DNA of 64,000 nucleotides, from positions 140,474 to 204,473 of the forward strand of contig NZ_JBFAJC010000017.1 in NCBI RefSeq assembly GCF_040655075.1, in the 5' to 3' direction. Shown piece after piece: positions 36,231-44,520 of the stretch. The number at the start of each line of letters is the position of its first letter. The first letter of the stretch is position 1. Position numbers and translations under genes: made by a program. Under the pieces are notes generated by a model. The model made no database searches, had not been told where the DNA came from, and saw only the letters and a list, made by a program, of their open reading frames with translations. The stretch is from Actinoallomurus sp040655075. GTDB taxonomy: Bacteria; Actinomycetota; Actinomycetes; Streptosporangiales; Streptosporangiaceae.

Positions 36231-37886
36231 TCACGTCTGAGGCCCTTCCGCGGTGATCGCCGAGCCTGACGCGGGAGCCACCGGCTCGCTCGCCGTCGTC
36301 CCGGTCTCAGCGCTCGCCGACCGGTGCCAGCCGAGCCCGGACCGGTAGGCCGCCCTCCAGATGACGAGGCTGGCGAGTCCGACGAGCAACGAGTCGTACG
36401 GCGCTGTGATCACGCCACGGCCCTCGAAGCTGCCGAGGAAGGACATGAGGCCGAGTCCGCAGAGGAAGACGATCAGCCATGCACCGGTCCGGTACGACAG
36501 GCGCGTACGGGATGTGCGGCCCATGCCCTGAAAGGCGTAGACGACCAGGCCGACGAGCAGCAGCGGGGCGGCGACGCGGACGCGTTCCCATCCCGACCAG
36601 TACAGGATGAGACCGGACAGGACGAACGAACTCGCCCCGACCGGGAGACTCCACCGGCCGAGCCAGCCGCCGCTGCGGTCGCCGACCGCGTACAGGACGG
36701 TGACCGCGACGGACACGGCCGCGTAGCTGAGCCCGTAGTAGAAGCTCAGGGAGCTGGCGATGTCGGACCAGTTGCCCAGGGCCAGGACGATGACCACGCC
36801 GATGGTGAGGTTCAGCATCAGGGCACGGCGCGGGATGCCGGTGCGTTCGTGTACGGCGGCGAAGAATCGGGGCAGGATGCCGTTCTGGGCGGCGCCGTAG
36901 GTGTAGCGGCCCTTGACCGACGCGGAGATCAGGATGCTTCCGGTCGGGGAGAAGGCGGCGTCGGCCAGCAGCAGCCACGACAGCCATCCCATGCCGATCA
37001 GGCTCGCGAGCTGGGCGAGTGGCGAGGTCAGGTTGATGCCGCGCCATCCAGTGCCGAGCAGGCCGGTGGGGAGAGTGAACAGCATGGACAGCTGCAGACC
37101 CAGGTAGATGACGAAGGAGACGCCGAGGGCGGTCAGCGTCGCGCGGGGCACCGTTCGCCGCGGATCGCGCGCCTCCCCGGACAGCACCGCCGCGGCGTTG
37201 ATGCCGGTGAAGGAGTAGATCAGGCCGGCGCCGACGATCGCGGTCAGCGACGCCGCGAAGCCGTTGGGCGCGAAGCCGCCTCCCGCCGCGTAGTTCTTGG
37301 TGTCGAACCCGCTGGCCAGCAGCAACACCACGGTCAGTGCCGGGACGATGAACTTCACCGCGGTGACGGCGTTGTTGACCCGTGCGACGAAGCCGATGCC
37401 GATCATGTTGAGGGCGAACACGACGATGAGCAGCACGGCCGCGCACAGGCGGCCTGGCACGGTGAGCGCCTCACCCGAGACCAGCCACGGCAGCCAGCGG
37501 CCGGAGTACTGGGCGACCGCGGTCGCCTCGCTCGGTCCGGCGTAGGCGGCCTGAAGGAAGACCGCCCAGCCGATCACCGTGCCGACCAGCGGGCCGGAGG
37601 CGAGCTGAGGCCACCGGACGTTGCCTCCGGACAGCGGTCGGCGAAACGACAGGTCGATGTAGACCAGCGCGATCAGCAACGTGGCCAGCCCGGCGACGAC
37701 CCAGGAGATCAAGGCCGCGGGCCCGGCCAGCTTCGAGGCCTTGTAGGCGGCGAACAGCCAGCCGGAGCCGATGACGCTGGAGAAGGTGATGGCGGTCAGC
37801 GAGAGCGTTCCCAGGCTGCGGTGGAGCCGCTGGTCGTCGCGGGGTGAGACGCCGGACGTCTGCGGCGCCGCGTCACGGTCGGGCAT
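36231..37886 (-). CDS. APC-family amino acid permease
   Basis: This 551-residue membrane protein has about 12 predicted helices. The APC hallmark SVIGSGWLFAAYKASKLAGP lies at the first helix, and FTGINAAAVLSGEARDPRRTVPRA sits in the loop after helix 6. The ATG at 37886 has AAAAGGAG at 6 bp; the longer open frame above it is not needed. Charged tails face the cytoplasm and the C terminus is Ala/Thr rich. It imports amino acids or related cations by proton symport or exchange. Its operon partner is the MalY-type enzyme 43 bp downstream. The divergent LysR regulator probably responds to the imported compound. Confidence 0.92.
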   Translation of the reverse strand: MPDRDAAPQTSGVSPRDDQRLHRSLGTLSLTAITFSSVIGSGWLFAAYKASKLAGPAALISWVVAGLATLLIALVYIDLSFRRPLSGGNVRWPQLASGPLVGTVIGWAVFLQAAYAGPSEATAVAQYSGRWLPWLVSGEALTVPGRLCAAVLLIVVFALNMIGIGFVARVNNAVTAVKFIVPALTVVLLLASGFDTKNYAAGGGFAPNGFAASLTAIVGAGLIYSFTGINAAAVLSGEARDPRRTVPRATLTALGVSFVIYLGLQLSMLFTLPTGLLGTGWRGINLTSPLAQLASLIGMGWLSWLLLADAAFSPTGSILISASVKGRYTYGAAQNGILPRFFAAVHERTGIPRRALMLNLTIGVVIVLALGNWSDIASSLSFYYGLSYAAVSVAVTVLYAVGDRSGGWLGRWSLPVGASSFVLSGLILYWSGWERVRVAAPLLLVGLVVYAFQGMGRTSRTRLSYRTGAWLIVFLCGLGLMSFLGSFEGRGVITAPYDSLLVGLASLVIWRAAYRSGLGWHRSASAETGTTASEPVAPASGSAITAEGPQT

Positions 37887-38071
37887 GTGTGCTCCTTTTG
37901 TGCTCGGCACGGTCGGCAGGACCCCCGGCGAGAGGTGGCGACCGGAATCGCCGGTCACCAACTCGACTTCACTGCTCAAACCCAAGGTCAGGGCCTGTAC
38001 CGGTACCGTGCCGTACGCGGGCGTCGGTCGAGTAGACGGCGTTTGCCTGGACCTAGCCCTAAGCTGCGCCT

Positions 38072-39001
38072 ATGCCGCTGGAAAGCATAGAAACAGCCGA
38101 TTTGGTGGTTTTCGACGCGGTCGCCCGGACCGGCAGCTTCGGTGGCGCGGCCGTCGAACTCCAGCTGTCCCAGCCCTCGGTGAGCACCCGCATGTCCGGT
38201 CTGGAACGCAGACTCCAGGCACGGCTGTTCACCAGAGGGGCTCGTGGCACGACGCTCACCCCGGCCGGAACGCGCTTCCTCGGTTACGCGCGCCGATGTC
38301 TGGAACTCCTCGACGAGGCCCGGCTCACCGTACGCCGGCAGGACCTCAGCCGGCTCACCCTCACCGCGCCCGCCAGCCTCGCCACCACGCTGTTCCGGCC
38401 CATTCTGAAGGCCTTGGCCGAGCACCCTCTCGACGTCCGCTGCCGGGTCGCGACCAGCGACGAAGCGATCACCCTCCTGCTCGACGGCGCCGTCGACGCC
38501 GCGTTCGTCGTGCATCGGGTACTGCCCGCGAGCCTGCAGTCGCGACTCGTCGCACGCTCACCTTTCGTCGCGGTGTGCGGGCCGGACCATCCGCTGGCCG
38601 AACGCGACGGGCTTTCCCCCGAGGACCTCATAGCGACGAAGGTCGCGGTCCACTACACCGTGCACGCACTTCCACGGCCCGCCGCCGGAAGCGACCCCGC
38701 GGACGAACTCGCCAACCTGTTCGCCCACCCCGAACGCGACCGGCATCACCCCGTCCAACTCGTCGGAGCGCCCGACGTCGCCGTCGAACTCGCCGTCGAC
38801 GCCGACTACGTGGCCGTCGTCCCGCTGTACGCGGCATCCCAGGCCCTGAACGCGGGCCGCGTCCGCCTACTCCCGCTGACGCTGCCGAACTGGCAACTGG
38901 AGATCTGGCTCGCCCACCGAGCCGACTCCGAAGACCATGCGGGTCTCCAGCGGCTGCTCCACGAGCTTCCAGCCGTCACCGCTGCTGCAGCCCCCGCCTG
39001 A
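38072..39001 (+). CDS. LysR-family transcriptional regulator
   Basis: This 309-residue protein has the LysR N-terminal helix-turn-helix (VFDAVARTGSFGGAAVELQL then SQPSVSTRMSGLERRLQ) and an effector-binding domain with a plausible periplasmic-binding-protein fold (RLTLTAPASLATTLFRPILK). It is divergent from the permease/aminotransferase operon with 185 bp between starts, the classic position of a LysR activator of that operon. No clear T-N11-A site stood out. The gene ends before a strong hairpin shared with the convergent gene. Confidence 0.93.
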   Translation: MPLESIETADLVVFDAVARTGSFGGAAVELQLSQPSVSTRMSGLERRLQARLFTRGARGTTLTPAGTRFLGYARRCLELLDEARLTVRRQDLSRLTLTAPASLATTLFRPILKALAEHPLDVRCRVATSDEAITLLLDGAVDAAFVVHRVLPASLQSRLVARSPFVAVCGPDHPLAERDGLSPEDLIATKVAVHYTVHALPRPAAGSDPADELANLFAHPERDRHHPVQLVGAPDVAVELAVDADYVAVVPLYAASQALNAGRVRLLPLTLPNWQLEIWLAHRADSEDHAGLQRLLHELPAVTAAAAPA

Positions 39002-39067
39002 CCTGGGCATATCGCGAGCCCGCGTCACTGTCGTGGCACGCCGGAATCGCCGCCTCGGATTTCCGGT

Positions 39068-39097
39068 CAGTATGCGTCCGGCGTCGGACGCATACTG
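39068..39097. terminator. Bidirectional terminator hairpin
   Basis: CAGTATGCGTCCG and CGGACGCATACTG pair perfectly over 13 bp around the 4-base loop GCGT. It lies between two convergent genes, the LysR regulator and the 398-residue protein, and can serve both. Confidence 0.8.
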
Positions 39098-39101
39098 GCT
39101 T

Positions 39102-40298
39102 TCAGTGGTCGTCGCCAGGGTCGTCGTACTCGATCTGTGAGGTGGGTCGGAAGGGGCCGGTGACGATCTGGCGGATGAACCGGCCGTTGTCGAGGATCTC
39201 TTCTGCGGAGACCTCGTACGTGAACTCCTCGCCGGGCTGCAGCCGACGTCTGCCGATCACGACGGCCTTCTTGACCCGGTAGATGGACGCCCACGGAGAG
39301 CAGTAGTACATCGAGCCGGTCGGCGCGATGTCACCGCGCTTGCGAGCGGCGTTGATCTGCTCTTGGATCCGCAGCGTCTTGCCGGGATTCGGGTCGTGCC
39401 GCCACATCTCCTCGATCGTCCTGCGCGCCTGGGCGTCGCGTTTCCAGCGGGACAGGGAGCCCTGGTCGGTCAGGCACCAGGGGCCGAAACCGCTCGTCCC
39501 GGGCAGCGGGAGCCTGGTGGCCGAGGCTCCGTTCTTGGCCGTGCCCGCGTTCCGGTAGGTCTTCAGCAGGCTCGGCATCGCGATGAGCTGCCCGAGGTGG
39601 TAGTAGGCCTCCAGAGCGTGCTGCAGGCGTTGCTCGATGATCTCGTGGAGCTCCTGGCTTGCTCCTGGTTCGAAGACGTTGGCGGCGTAGTCCGCCGACG
39701 ACGAGGCCTCCGCGGCGATCTGCCGTAGCCGGTCGAGGTCGGCCTGATGCCCGTCGTCGGCGCAGGTCGTCTCGAACGTGCCAAGGGCCACGTCAGCGTG
39801 TTCGCGGATGGCGGCGCCGGCCGCGATCATCGCTTCCAGATGCACGGCCGGGCACGGCTCGATCTCCACCCAGCCGGGCAGGTCGGCCGGTAGGGATACC
39901 GCCTCATCCAACCGGTAGGTCGGATTGGCCGCGGCCTGGCGTGTCAATGACAGCCAGTGCTCGACCTGGCCGAAGAACGCCCAGACCTGTTCGGCGGTCA
40001 CCTTGGGCAGGTAGCCGACCGTACGCGTGTCGGCCCGGTAGTCCGCCTCGATCATCTTGTCGCCCAGGGTCTGGAGAACGTAGGCGTTCCAGGCGTACAA
40101 CTGCTGTGCGGCCGCCGAGACCGGGGCGCCCCAGGCGTCGATTCCCTCGGTGGCCAGGTCGCGGCGTACCGCCTCGGCGTCGTCGAGCGCTCGGTACACC
40201 CCGATCCCGGCCTTCTGGATCGACTCCAGTGTCTTGGCCGGGACCTCTTTCTTGAAGCCCGCCACGACACGGGTCAGCAACCCGGGACTGTCCGCCAT
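39102..40298 (-). CDS. Uncharacterised mostly helical 398-residue protein
   Basis: I do not recognise this family. The ATG at 40298 follows GGTGGGAG; another ATG at 40352 is in frame but has a weaker site. There is no signal peptide or membrane segment. The first two thirds look helical with many Ala, Gln and Trp residues (AAQQLYAWNAYVLQTLGDKM, AEQVWAFFGQVEHWLSL) and a helical-bundle feel (SQELHEIIEQRLQHALEAYY). The C-terminal part is basic then beta-rich (WASIYRVKKAVVIGRRRLQP, EEFTYEVSAEEIL). It is divergent from a P450 gene with 317 bp between. Composition and codon bias support a real gene. A structural or toxin-associated role cannot be judged. Confidence 0.65.
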   Translation of the reverse strand: MADSPGLLTRVVAGFKKEVPAKTLESIQKAGIGVYRALDDAEAVRRDLATEGIDAWGAPVSAAAQQLYAWNAYVLQTLGDKMIEADYRADTRTVGYLPKVTAEQVWAFFGQVEHWLSLTRQAAANPTYRLDEAVSLPADLPGWVEIEPCPAVHLEAMIAAGAAIREHADVALGTFETTCADDGHQADLDRLRQIAAEASSSADYAANVFEPGASQELHEIIEQRLQHALEAYYHLGQLIAMPSLLKTYRNAGTAKNGASATRLPLPGTSGFGPWCLTDQGSLSRWKRDAQARRTIEEMWRHDPNPGKTLRIQEQINAARKRGDIAPTGSMYYCSPWASIYRVKKAVVIGRRRLQPGEEFTYEVSAEEILDNGRFIRQIVTGPFRPTSQIEYDDPGDDH

Positions 40299-40615
40299 CT
40301 CTCTCCCACCGCCGATGATCTCGTGTGCCGTGTACGACGCGTTCAGCGACATCCGCGTTCCACGCGGATCTCGGGAGAAGCAGGCTATGGCTCGCCGACC
40401 CGGGGGTGCGGCGAGCAGTCCTGGCCGGACGTCTGCGCCACCGCGGAGTCCGGCGCTTCCTTGCCCATGGCCGCCACCGCTCGGTGATTCGAACGCCACG
40501 GCGGTCCTCGCTCACGGAGAAATTGCATCGTTACCTCTCACAACGCGGAATCAGCCGAAGGCTCGCGTTCCGGACGTTGATCAACGATGATCAGCTCGTG
40601 AGGTCGGAACGTTCC
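40299..40615. other. Divergent intergenic region with a 12-bp palindrome
   Basis: This gap between the 398-residue protein and the P450 gene holds no recognisable gene. A perfect palindrome CGTTGATCAACG lies at 40575-40586, about 30 bp before the P450 start, and is a candidate operator. The plus-strand frame of the P450 stays open across much of the gap, but the translated residues do not resemble a P450 N terminus. Confidence 0.4.
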
Positions 40616-41824
40616 ATGCCTTCCCCCAGTGAGGAACACGTGACTCCGCAGCGGATCCCGGTACCGACAGAGCACATCTACGACACTCAGGCGAGGCTAC
40701 GTGACATCGGACCGGTCGTGCCGATCGAGCTCAGCGGCGGAATCTCCGTATGGGCGGTGACCACGCATGCCGCGGCGCACGAGGTCCTCTCCAACGACAA
40801 GGTGTACGCACGCAACTCCCGCAACTGGCCCGCACTGCACGACGGCAGCATCCCGGCGGACTGGCCGTTCCGGCCGTTCATCGAGGCCGACCACATGGCG
40901 ACGGCGGACGGCCTCGACCACCGACGGCTGCGCACGATGGTGAACAAGGCGTTCACCCCGTCCAGGGTGACGGCACTGGCACCCCGCATCGAGGAGATCA
41001 CCGCCGCGCTCATCGGCGATCTGACCGCGGCCGGCGACGGCGTGGACCTGGTCCCGGCCTTCGGCGAGGCCCTGCCGATCAAGGTGATCTGCGAGTTGTT
41101 CGGCATACCGGAGGAGGACCGGGCACCGCTCCGGGCCTGGACCCAATCGGTCATCAACGCCGGCGACCAGTCGGTCGAGGCACAGTTCGCGATGCTCGGC
41201 TACCTCGCCCGGTTCGCCGAACGCCGGCGCGCCGACCCGCGGGACGACCTCACCTCAATGCTGATCAAGGTGCAGCAGGACGGCGAAGTCACCCTCTCCG
41301 ACGACGAACTCGCCGGCATGCTCTTCCTGTTCGTGATCGCCGGGCACGAGACCACGATGCACCTGCTCGACAACGCCATCGTGGCGCTGTCAGTGCACCC
41401 CGACCAGCGCGACCTCGCCATCCGGGACGGCCTCTGGGAGCAGGTGGTCGAGGAGACACTGCGCCGCTACCCCTCCGTGCCGATGGCCGTCTTCCGATTC
41501 ACCACCCAGGACACGACACTGGCCGGCGTGGAACTCCCCGCCGGCGCCCCATTGCTGCTGTCCCTGTCAGGGACCGACTCGGCCCAGCACGGCGCTGACG
41601 CCAACGGGTTCGACATCACCCGCAGCCCGAGGGCGCACCTGGCCTTCGGGCACGGGCCGCACTTCTGTGTCGGCGCGCCGCTCGCCCGCCTGGAAGGCAG
41701 GATCGGCCTGTCCGCGCTGTACCAGCGCTTCCCGAAGCTACGTATGGCGGTCGACCCGTCCGAGGTGATGTACACCTCGTTCACCACGAGCGGACCCGCC
41801 TCGCTCCCGGTCCACCTGTACTGA
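40616..41824 (+). CDS. Cytochrome P450 (soluble bacterial class)
   Basis: This protein of about 402 residues has complete P450 motifs: the I-helix FVIAGHETTMHLL, the K-helix ETLRRYPSVP, and the heme loop FGHGPHFCVGAPLARLE with Cys351. The start is uncertain. The ATG at 40616 is used; a GTG at 40598 and a GTG at 40640 are in frame and possible. It resembles CYP105/CYP107-like actinomycete enzymes that hydroxylate macrolides, terpenoids or fatty acids. No ferredoxin or reductase is next to it, unlike the first P450, so it must borrow redox partners. It ends at a strong hairpin terminator. Confidence 0.94.
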   Translation: MPSPSEEHVTPQRIPVPTEHIYDTQARLRDIGPVVPIELSGGISVWAVTTHAAAHEVLSNDKVYARNSRNWPALHDGSIPADWPFRPFIEADHMATADGLDHRRLRTMVNKAFTPSRVTALAPRIEEITAALIGDLTAAGDGVDLVPAFGEALPIKVICELFGIPEEDRAPLRAWTQSVINAGDQSVEAQFAMLGYLARFAERRRADPRDDLTSMLIKVQQDGEVTLSDDELAGMLFLFVIAGHETTMHLLDNAIVALSVHPDQRDLAIRDGLWEQVVEETLRRYPSVPMAVFRFTTQDTTLAGVELPAGAPLLLSLSGTDSAQHGADANGFDITRSPRAHLAFGHGPHFCVGAPLARLEGRIGLSALYQRFPKLRMAVDPSEVMYTSFTTSGPASLPVHLY

Positions 41825-41832
41825 ACCGGGCC

Positions 41833-41872
41833 CTGCCCCTCGCCGCGCTGCCTTCGGGCCGGCGAGGGGCAG
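41833..41872 (+). terminator. Terminator hairpin after the P450
   Basis: CTGCCCCTCGCCG and CGGCGAGGGGCAG form a perfect 13-bp stem with a 14-base loop, 8 bp after the P450 stop. No T-run is present. Confidence 0.75.
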
Positions 41873-41942
41873 GCGCGGTCACGCGCCCCGGCCGCAGGAG
41901 ACCGTCAGACACAAGGCTTCCTGCCGTCAGTATCGGCAGGGC

Positions 41943-43347
41943 TTGCGCGGTGATCGGGCACGGGGCGGGCCGCGTAGGGCACTGGTCGCCGCGACTGTGC
42001 TCGCCGGCATGGTGGTGGGCGTCGGCACGAGCTTCGGCGCCGGCGGTTCGCCGCGTACCGGCATTGCGGCGGAGGCGGTTGCGGCGGGCGGCGGGAGCTT
42101 CGACGTCACCGGCTACGACATCACGATGAGCTACCAGCCGGGCACCCGGACATTTCGGGGCGTCACGGTGGTCAGCGCCGCGGCGACCCAAGCACTGGAC
42201 AGCTTCACGCTCAACCTCAGCGGGCTGACGGTCCGTTCGGTCACGGTCGATTCAACAGCGGTGAAGTCCTTCGCCCGGACCGGCGAGAAGGACCTCGTCG
42301 TCGTGCCGGCGACAACGATCGGCCGAGGCGCCGGGTTCCGGGTTCGGGTCGAGTACGACGGAACGCCGGGAACCGGGTGGTTTCCCACCGCGTCGGGCGG
42401 AGCCACGGCAATCGAGGGAAGCTCCAGCGCGTGGTTCCCCGTCCATGAGGACGCTCACCAAGGCGGCCTTCCACCTGGCGGCGACCGTGCCGGACGGCTG
42501 GAGCGTCGTTTCCATCGGCCGGGAGCGCCCGGTGCGGCGCGGCTCCACCACGGCCACGTTCCGCTGGACGGAGCCGGACGTCGACCCCGCCGACATCGCC
42601 GTGTCCATCGACCGCTTCACGATCGAACGGTCGGCGCTGGCCGACGGAACCCCGGTGGTCAACGCGTACGCACCAGGGCTGCAGGAGTCGACCAAACCGC
42701 TGGCGGACCGGTTGCCGGAGATCCTCGATTTCCTTTCCGACAAGTTCGGCCGGTACCCGTTCCGGGCGGCCGGCAACGTATTCGTCCAGGTAGACGACGA
42801 CGCCCCGGCGACCGCGCCGCAGACCCGGCCGGTGTACCTCGGCGCCGGCAACAAGCAGTTCATGACCCTCGACGCCGTCGTCCACGAGCAGACTCACCAG
42901 TGGTACGGGGTCTCGGCCGCGGCCCGCCGGCCCGAGGACGATTGCCTGGCCGAGTGCTTCGCCGCCTATGCCACGTGGCTGTGGGACGAGGCCAAGGACG
43001 GCGCCGACCTCGATGCCCGCTACCGCGAGCAGGTCAACGCCAAGAAAGGCGACGCCGACTTCTGGAAGGAGCTCTACCGCCCGGGCGAGGCACCGGGGAT
43101 CAACGAGTACGACAAGGGCCCGCTCGCCCTGCACGCACTCCGGCGGCAGGTCGGCGACAAGGCGTTCTCCCGGTTGATCGAACAGTGGCCGCAGGAGCAC
43201 CGCGATGACTACGTCGACTGGCCGCAGTTCGAGGCGTTCGCGGAGAAGATCACCGGACAGGACCTCACCGGCTTCTTCCAGGCATGGTTCCGCGGCGCAA
43301 CGGTGCCCGCAGACCAGTACCTCTGGCCCAGCACGCTGAAGCCATAG
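41943..43347 (+). pseudogene. M1-family metallopeptidase with a frameshift
   Basis: Two overlapping frames together make one secreted M1 aminopeptidase-like protein. The first (from a TTG at 41943) has a signal peptide ending near FGAGG and the N-terminal beta domain up to SSAWFPVHEDA. At about 42452 the match moves to the next frame, which continues with LTKAAFHLAATVPDGW and then the zinc site HEQTH, 18 residues, E (HEQTHQWYG to LAECF), and a helical C terminus. One extra base explains the break. The zinc ligands and catalytic Glu are intact, so a sequencing error or very recent mutation is possible. The product is much shorter than classic aminopeptidase N and lacks the full C-terminal domain, as do the small actinobacterial M1 proteins. 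Confidence 0.75.
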
Positions 43348-43370
43348 CAACTCACCGCGGAAAAAACCTG

Positions 43371-43398
43371 TTGATCCTCGACGACAAGATCCTAAGAT
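43371..43398 (+). promoter_or_regulatory. Promoter of the leader-ORF/tRNA cassette
   Basis: TTGATC (43371-43376) and TAAGAT (43393-43398) are 16 bp apart, in one of the few AT-rich spots of the region. A run of six A residues lies just upstream of the -35 element, an arrangement also seen at WhiB7/WblC-type promoters. Confidence 0.55.
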
Positions 43399-43432
43399 AG
43401 ACATCAGCAAGCGACCAGAAAGGAATCCGACA

Positions 43433-43519
43433 GTGGCGTACGCGCTTATCGACGGCTGGCACGGGCAACCGTGTGGCCTGGCCGGGCAGCGCCCCATGTT
43501 CCTGGAGTCCCCTGGGTAG
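43433..43519 (+). CDS. 28-codon leader-like ORF
   Basis: A GTG start with GAAAGGA at 8 bp opens a 28-codon frame (VAYALIDGWHGQPCGLAGQR...) that ends at a TAG, 22 bp before the stem of an intrinsic terminator. The order of promoter, strong ribosome site, short ORF and terminator is typical of ribosome-mediated attenuation, where translation of the leader decides whether transcription continues. The peptide has no amino-acid run that would mark classical amino-acid attenuation, so drug- or stalling-dependent control is a better guess. What it controls is unclear, because tRNA-like genes follow directly. It may also be a chance ORF. Confidence 0.4.
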   Translation: MAYALIDGWHGQPCGLAGQRPMFLESPG

Positions 43520-43541
43520 AGACGATGAGTCGCACTCCCAG

Positions 43542-43576
43542 AGGCCGCCGAGGAAAATCCCCAGCGGCCTTTTCTT
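43542..43576 (+). terminator. Intrinsic terminator with T-tract
   Basis: AGGCCGC (43542-43548) pairs with GCGGCCT (43564-43570), with further GG/CC pairing inside, and is followed by TTTTCTTAT. It is the only classical Rho-independent terminator with a T-run in the window. Its end touches the first tRNA-like gene. Confidence 0.8.
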
Positions 43577-43648
43577 ATGGCCGAGCCAGCGGATAGGCAG
43601 CCGGTCTCCAAAACCGACAGGATGCAGGTTCGACTCCTGCCGCTCATG
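43577..43648 (+). tRNA. tRNA-Trp-like (CCA anticodon), imperfect
   Basis: The anticodon loop CTCCAAA gives anticodon CCA. The T arm is perfect (GCAGG-TTCGACT-CCTGC). The acceptor stem ATGGCCG/CGCTCAT has one C-C mismatch, the D stem is short (GCC/GGC), and one anticodon-stem pair is lost. No CCA is encoded. It may be a functional mobile-type tRNA or a decaying one. Confidence 0.6.
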
Positions 43649-43805
43649 TCAGACCCCTTCTTACGGGCGGGGGCACGGAATCACTTGATAACTCCACAGC
43701 GGAAGACACCAAATAGGCAGGCGCGGTCCATTTGCCGTCCACGGGAAGTCCCCGGCTTCGGCTGAGACAACCCAGCGACGCCACGGACTTGCCGCGCCTC
43801 GTCAT

Positions 43806-43877
43806 GCCTTCGTAGCTCAATGGACAGAGCACCCGTCTACGGAATGGGGGATCCGGGTTCGACTCCTGGTGAAGGCG
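43806..43877 (+). tRNA. tRNA-Arg (ACG anticodon)
   Basis: This is a complete cloverleaf: acceptor GCCTTCG/TGAAGGC, D stem GCTC/GAGC, anticodon stem CCCGT/ATGGG with loop CTACGGA (anticodon ACG), and T arm CCGGG-TTCGACT-CCTGG, with wobble pairs only. The 3' CCA is not encoded. It is the best-formed tRNA of the cluster. Confidence 0.85.
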
Positions 43878-43917
43878 CTTCGCCCGCCGATCGCGGGCAC
43901 TTGCCGCAGAAGCCGAA

Positions 43918-44037
43918 GTGGTGAGGCACATCCTGGCAGGGGAGAGCGGACCTGCGCTCGCCCACGAGTACGGGATGACGCACCAGAACGTCTACTACAT
44001 TGCCAACCGATACAAGGCCGCATGCCTAAGTAGTTAG
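43918..44037 (+). CDS. Tiny helix-turn-helix ORF between tRNAs
   Basis: A GTG-initiated frame of 39 codons encodes VVRHILAGESGPALAHEYG and then MTHQNVYYIANRYKAA, which matches the helix-turn-helix of small phage- or transposase-type DNA-binding domains. The frame is open upstream into the tRNA-Arg gene and its 3' end overlaps the tRNA-Cys-like gene by 22 bp. No good ribosome site is seen. It may be a relic of a homing or phage gene carried within the tRNA array rather than an expressed protein. Confidence 0.35.
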   Translation: MVRHILAGESGPALAHEYGMTHQNVYYIANRYKAACLSS

Positions 44038-44087
44038 GGTTTCGCCTGCAAAACGGTTACACGTCGGTTCGAATCCGACTGCGGCCT
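44016..44087 (+). tRNA. tRNA-Cys-like (GCA anticodon), degenerate
   Basis: The acceptor GGCCGCA/TGCGGCC, D arm CCTA/TAGG and T arm GTCGG-TTCGAAT-CCGAC are perfect. The loop CTGCAAA gives anticodon GCA, but the anticodon stem TTCGC/ACGGT is badly paired. No CCA is encoded. Confidence 0.6.
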
Positions 44088-44108
44088 CGATTCCCGGCCG
44101 AGCCTCTA

Positions 44109-44184
44109 CGGTCCGTAGCTCAAATGGATAGAGCAGCGGCTTCCCAAGTTGCAGTTGGCGCCGGTTCGAATCAGATCGGGTCGG
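44109..44184 (+). tRNA. tRNA-Gly-like (CCC anticodon), degenerate
   Basis: The acceptor CGGTCCG/CGGGTCG pairs with wobbles, the D stem is GCTC/GAGC, and the anticodon stem GCGGC/GTTGC has loop TTCCCAA (anticodon CCC). The variable loop is 7 bases and the T stem GCCGG/CAGAT is mostly lost, although TTCGAAT remains. It is likely non-functional. Confidence 0.5.
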
Positions 44185-44520
44185 CCGAAGTGTCTTCCGT
44201 TGTGGGGGTCTGGCGATACGGACGGCACTGGCGTTCAGTGCACGTCGGCTAGGCGGGCTTCCTGCCTGGTGTGGGCCGCGGAAGGTCGGCGTCGTGCGCG
44301 AAGGCGGTGGCCGGCTGGACGGGGTGATTCTCGGTGCCGCCGGTCACCCGGTGCGAGCGGCAGCCGCTGCGGCTGTGCGGTGCACGGCGGCGGCTCGGCG
44401 TCCTGGTTTGATTGTCAATTCGCTGCGGGAGGATCCCAGTAATACGAGCCGAGGAGTTTGCGCAAGGTGCACGGCTCGCGCCTTATTAGGGCTTATCGCG
44501 CCGACCCGGGCGGCGGGCGA
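44185..44520. other. Gene-poor stretch after the tRNA cluster
   Basis: I see no gene, transposase end or clear repeat here. Open frames crossing it have no ribosome site and translate to unspecific Ala/Arg-rich sequence. It may be a scar of earlier insertions beside the tRNA cluster. Confidence 0.5.

Noticed and set aside
43359..43368. GGAAAAAACC as a fifth copy of the island operator
   Set aside because: The spacing of the A-run is wrong and there is no TTTTCC half. It lies far outside the carbohydrate genes.
44149..44520. Short open frames after the tRNA-Gly-like gene
   Set aside because: No ribosome sites; Ala/Arg-rich translation. One frame starts inside the tRNA.
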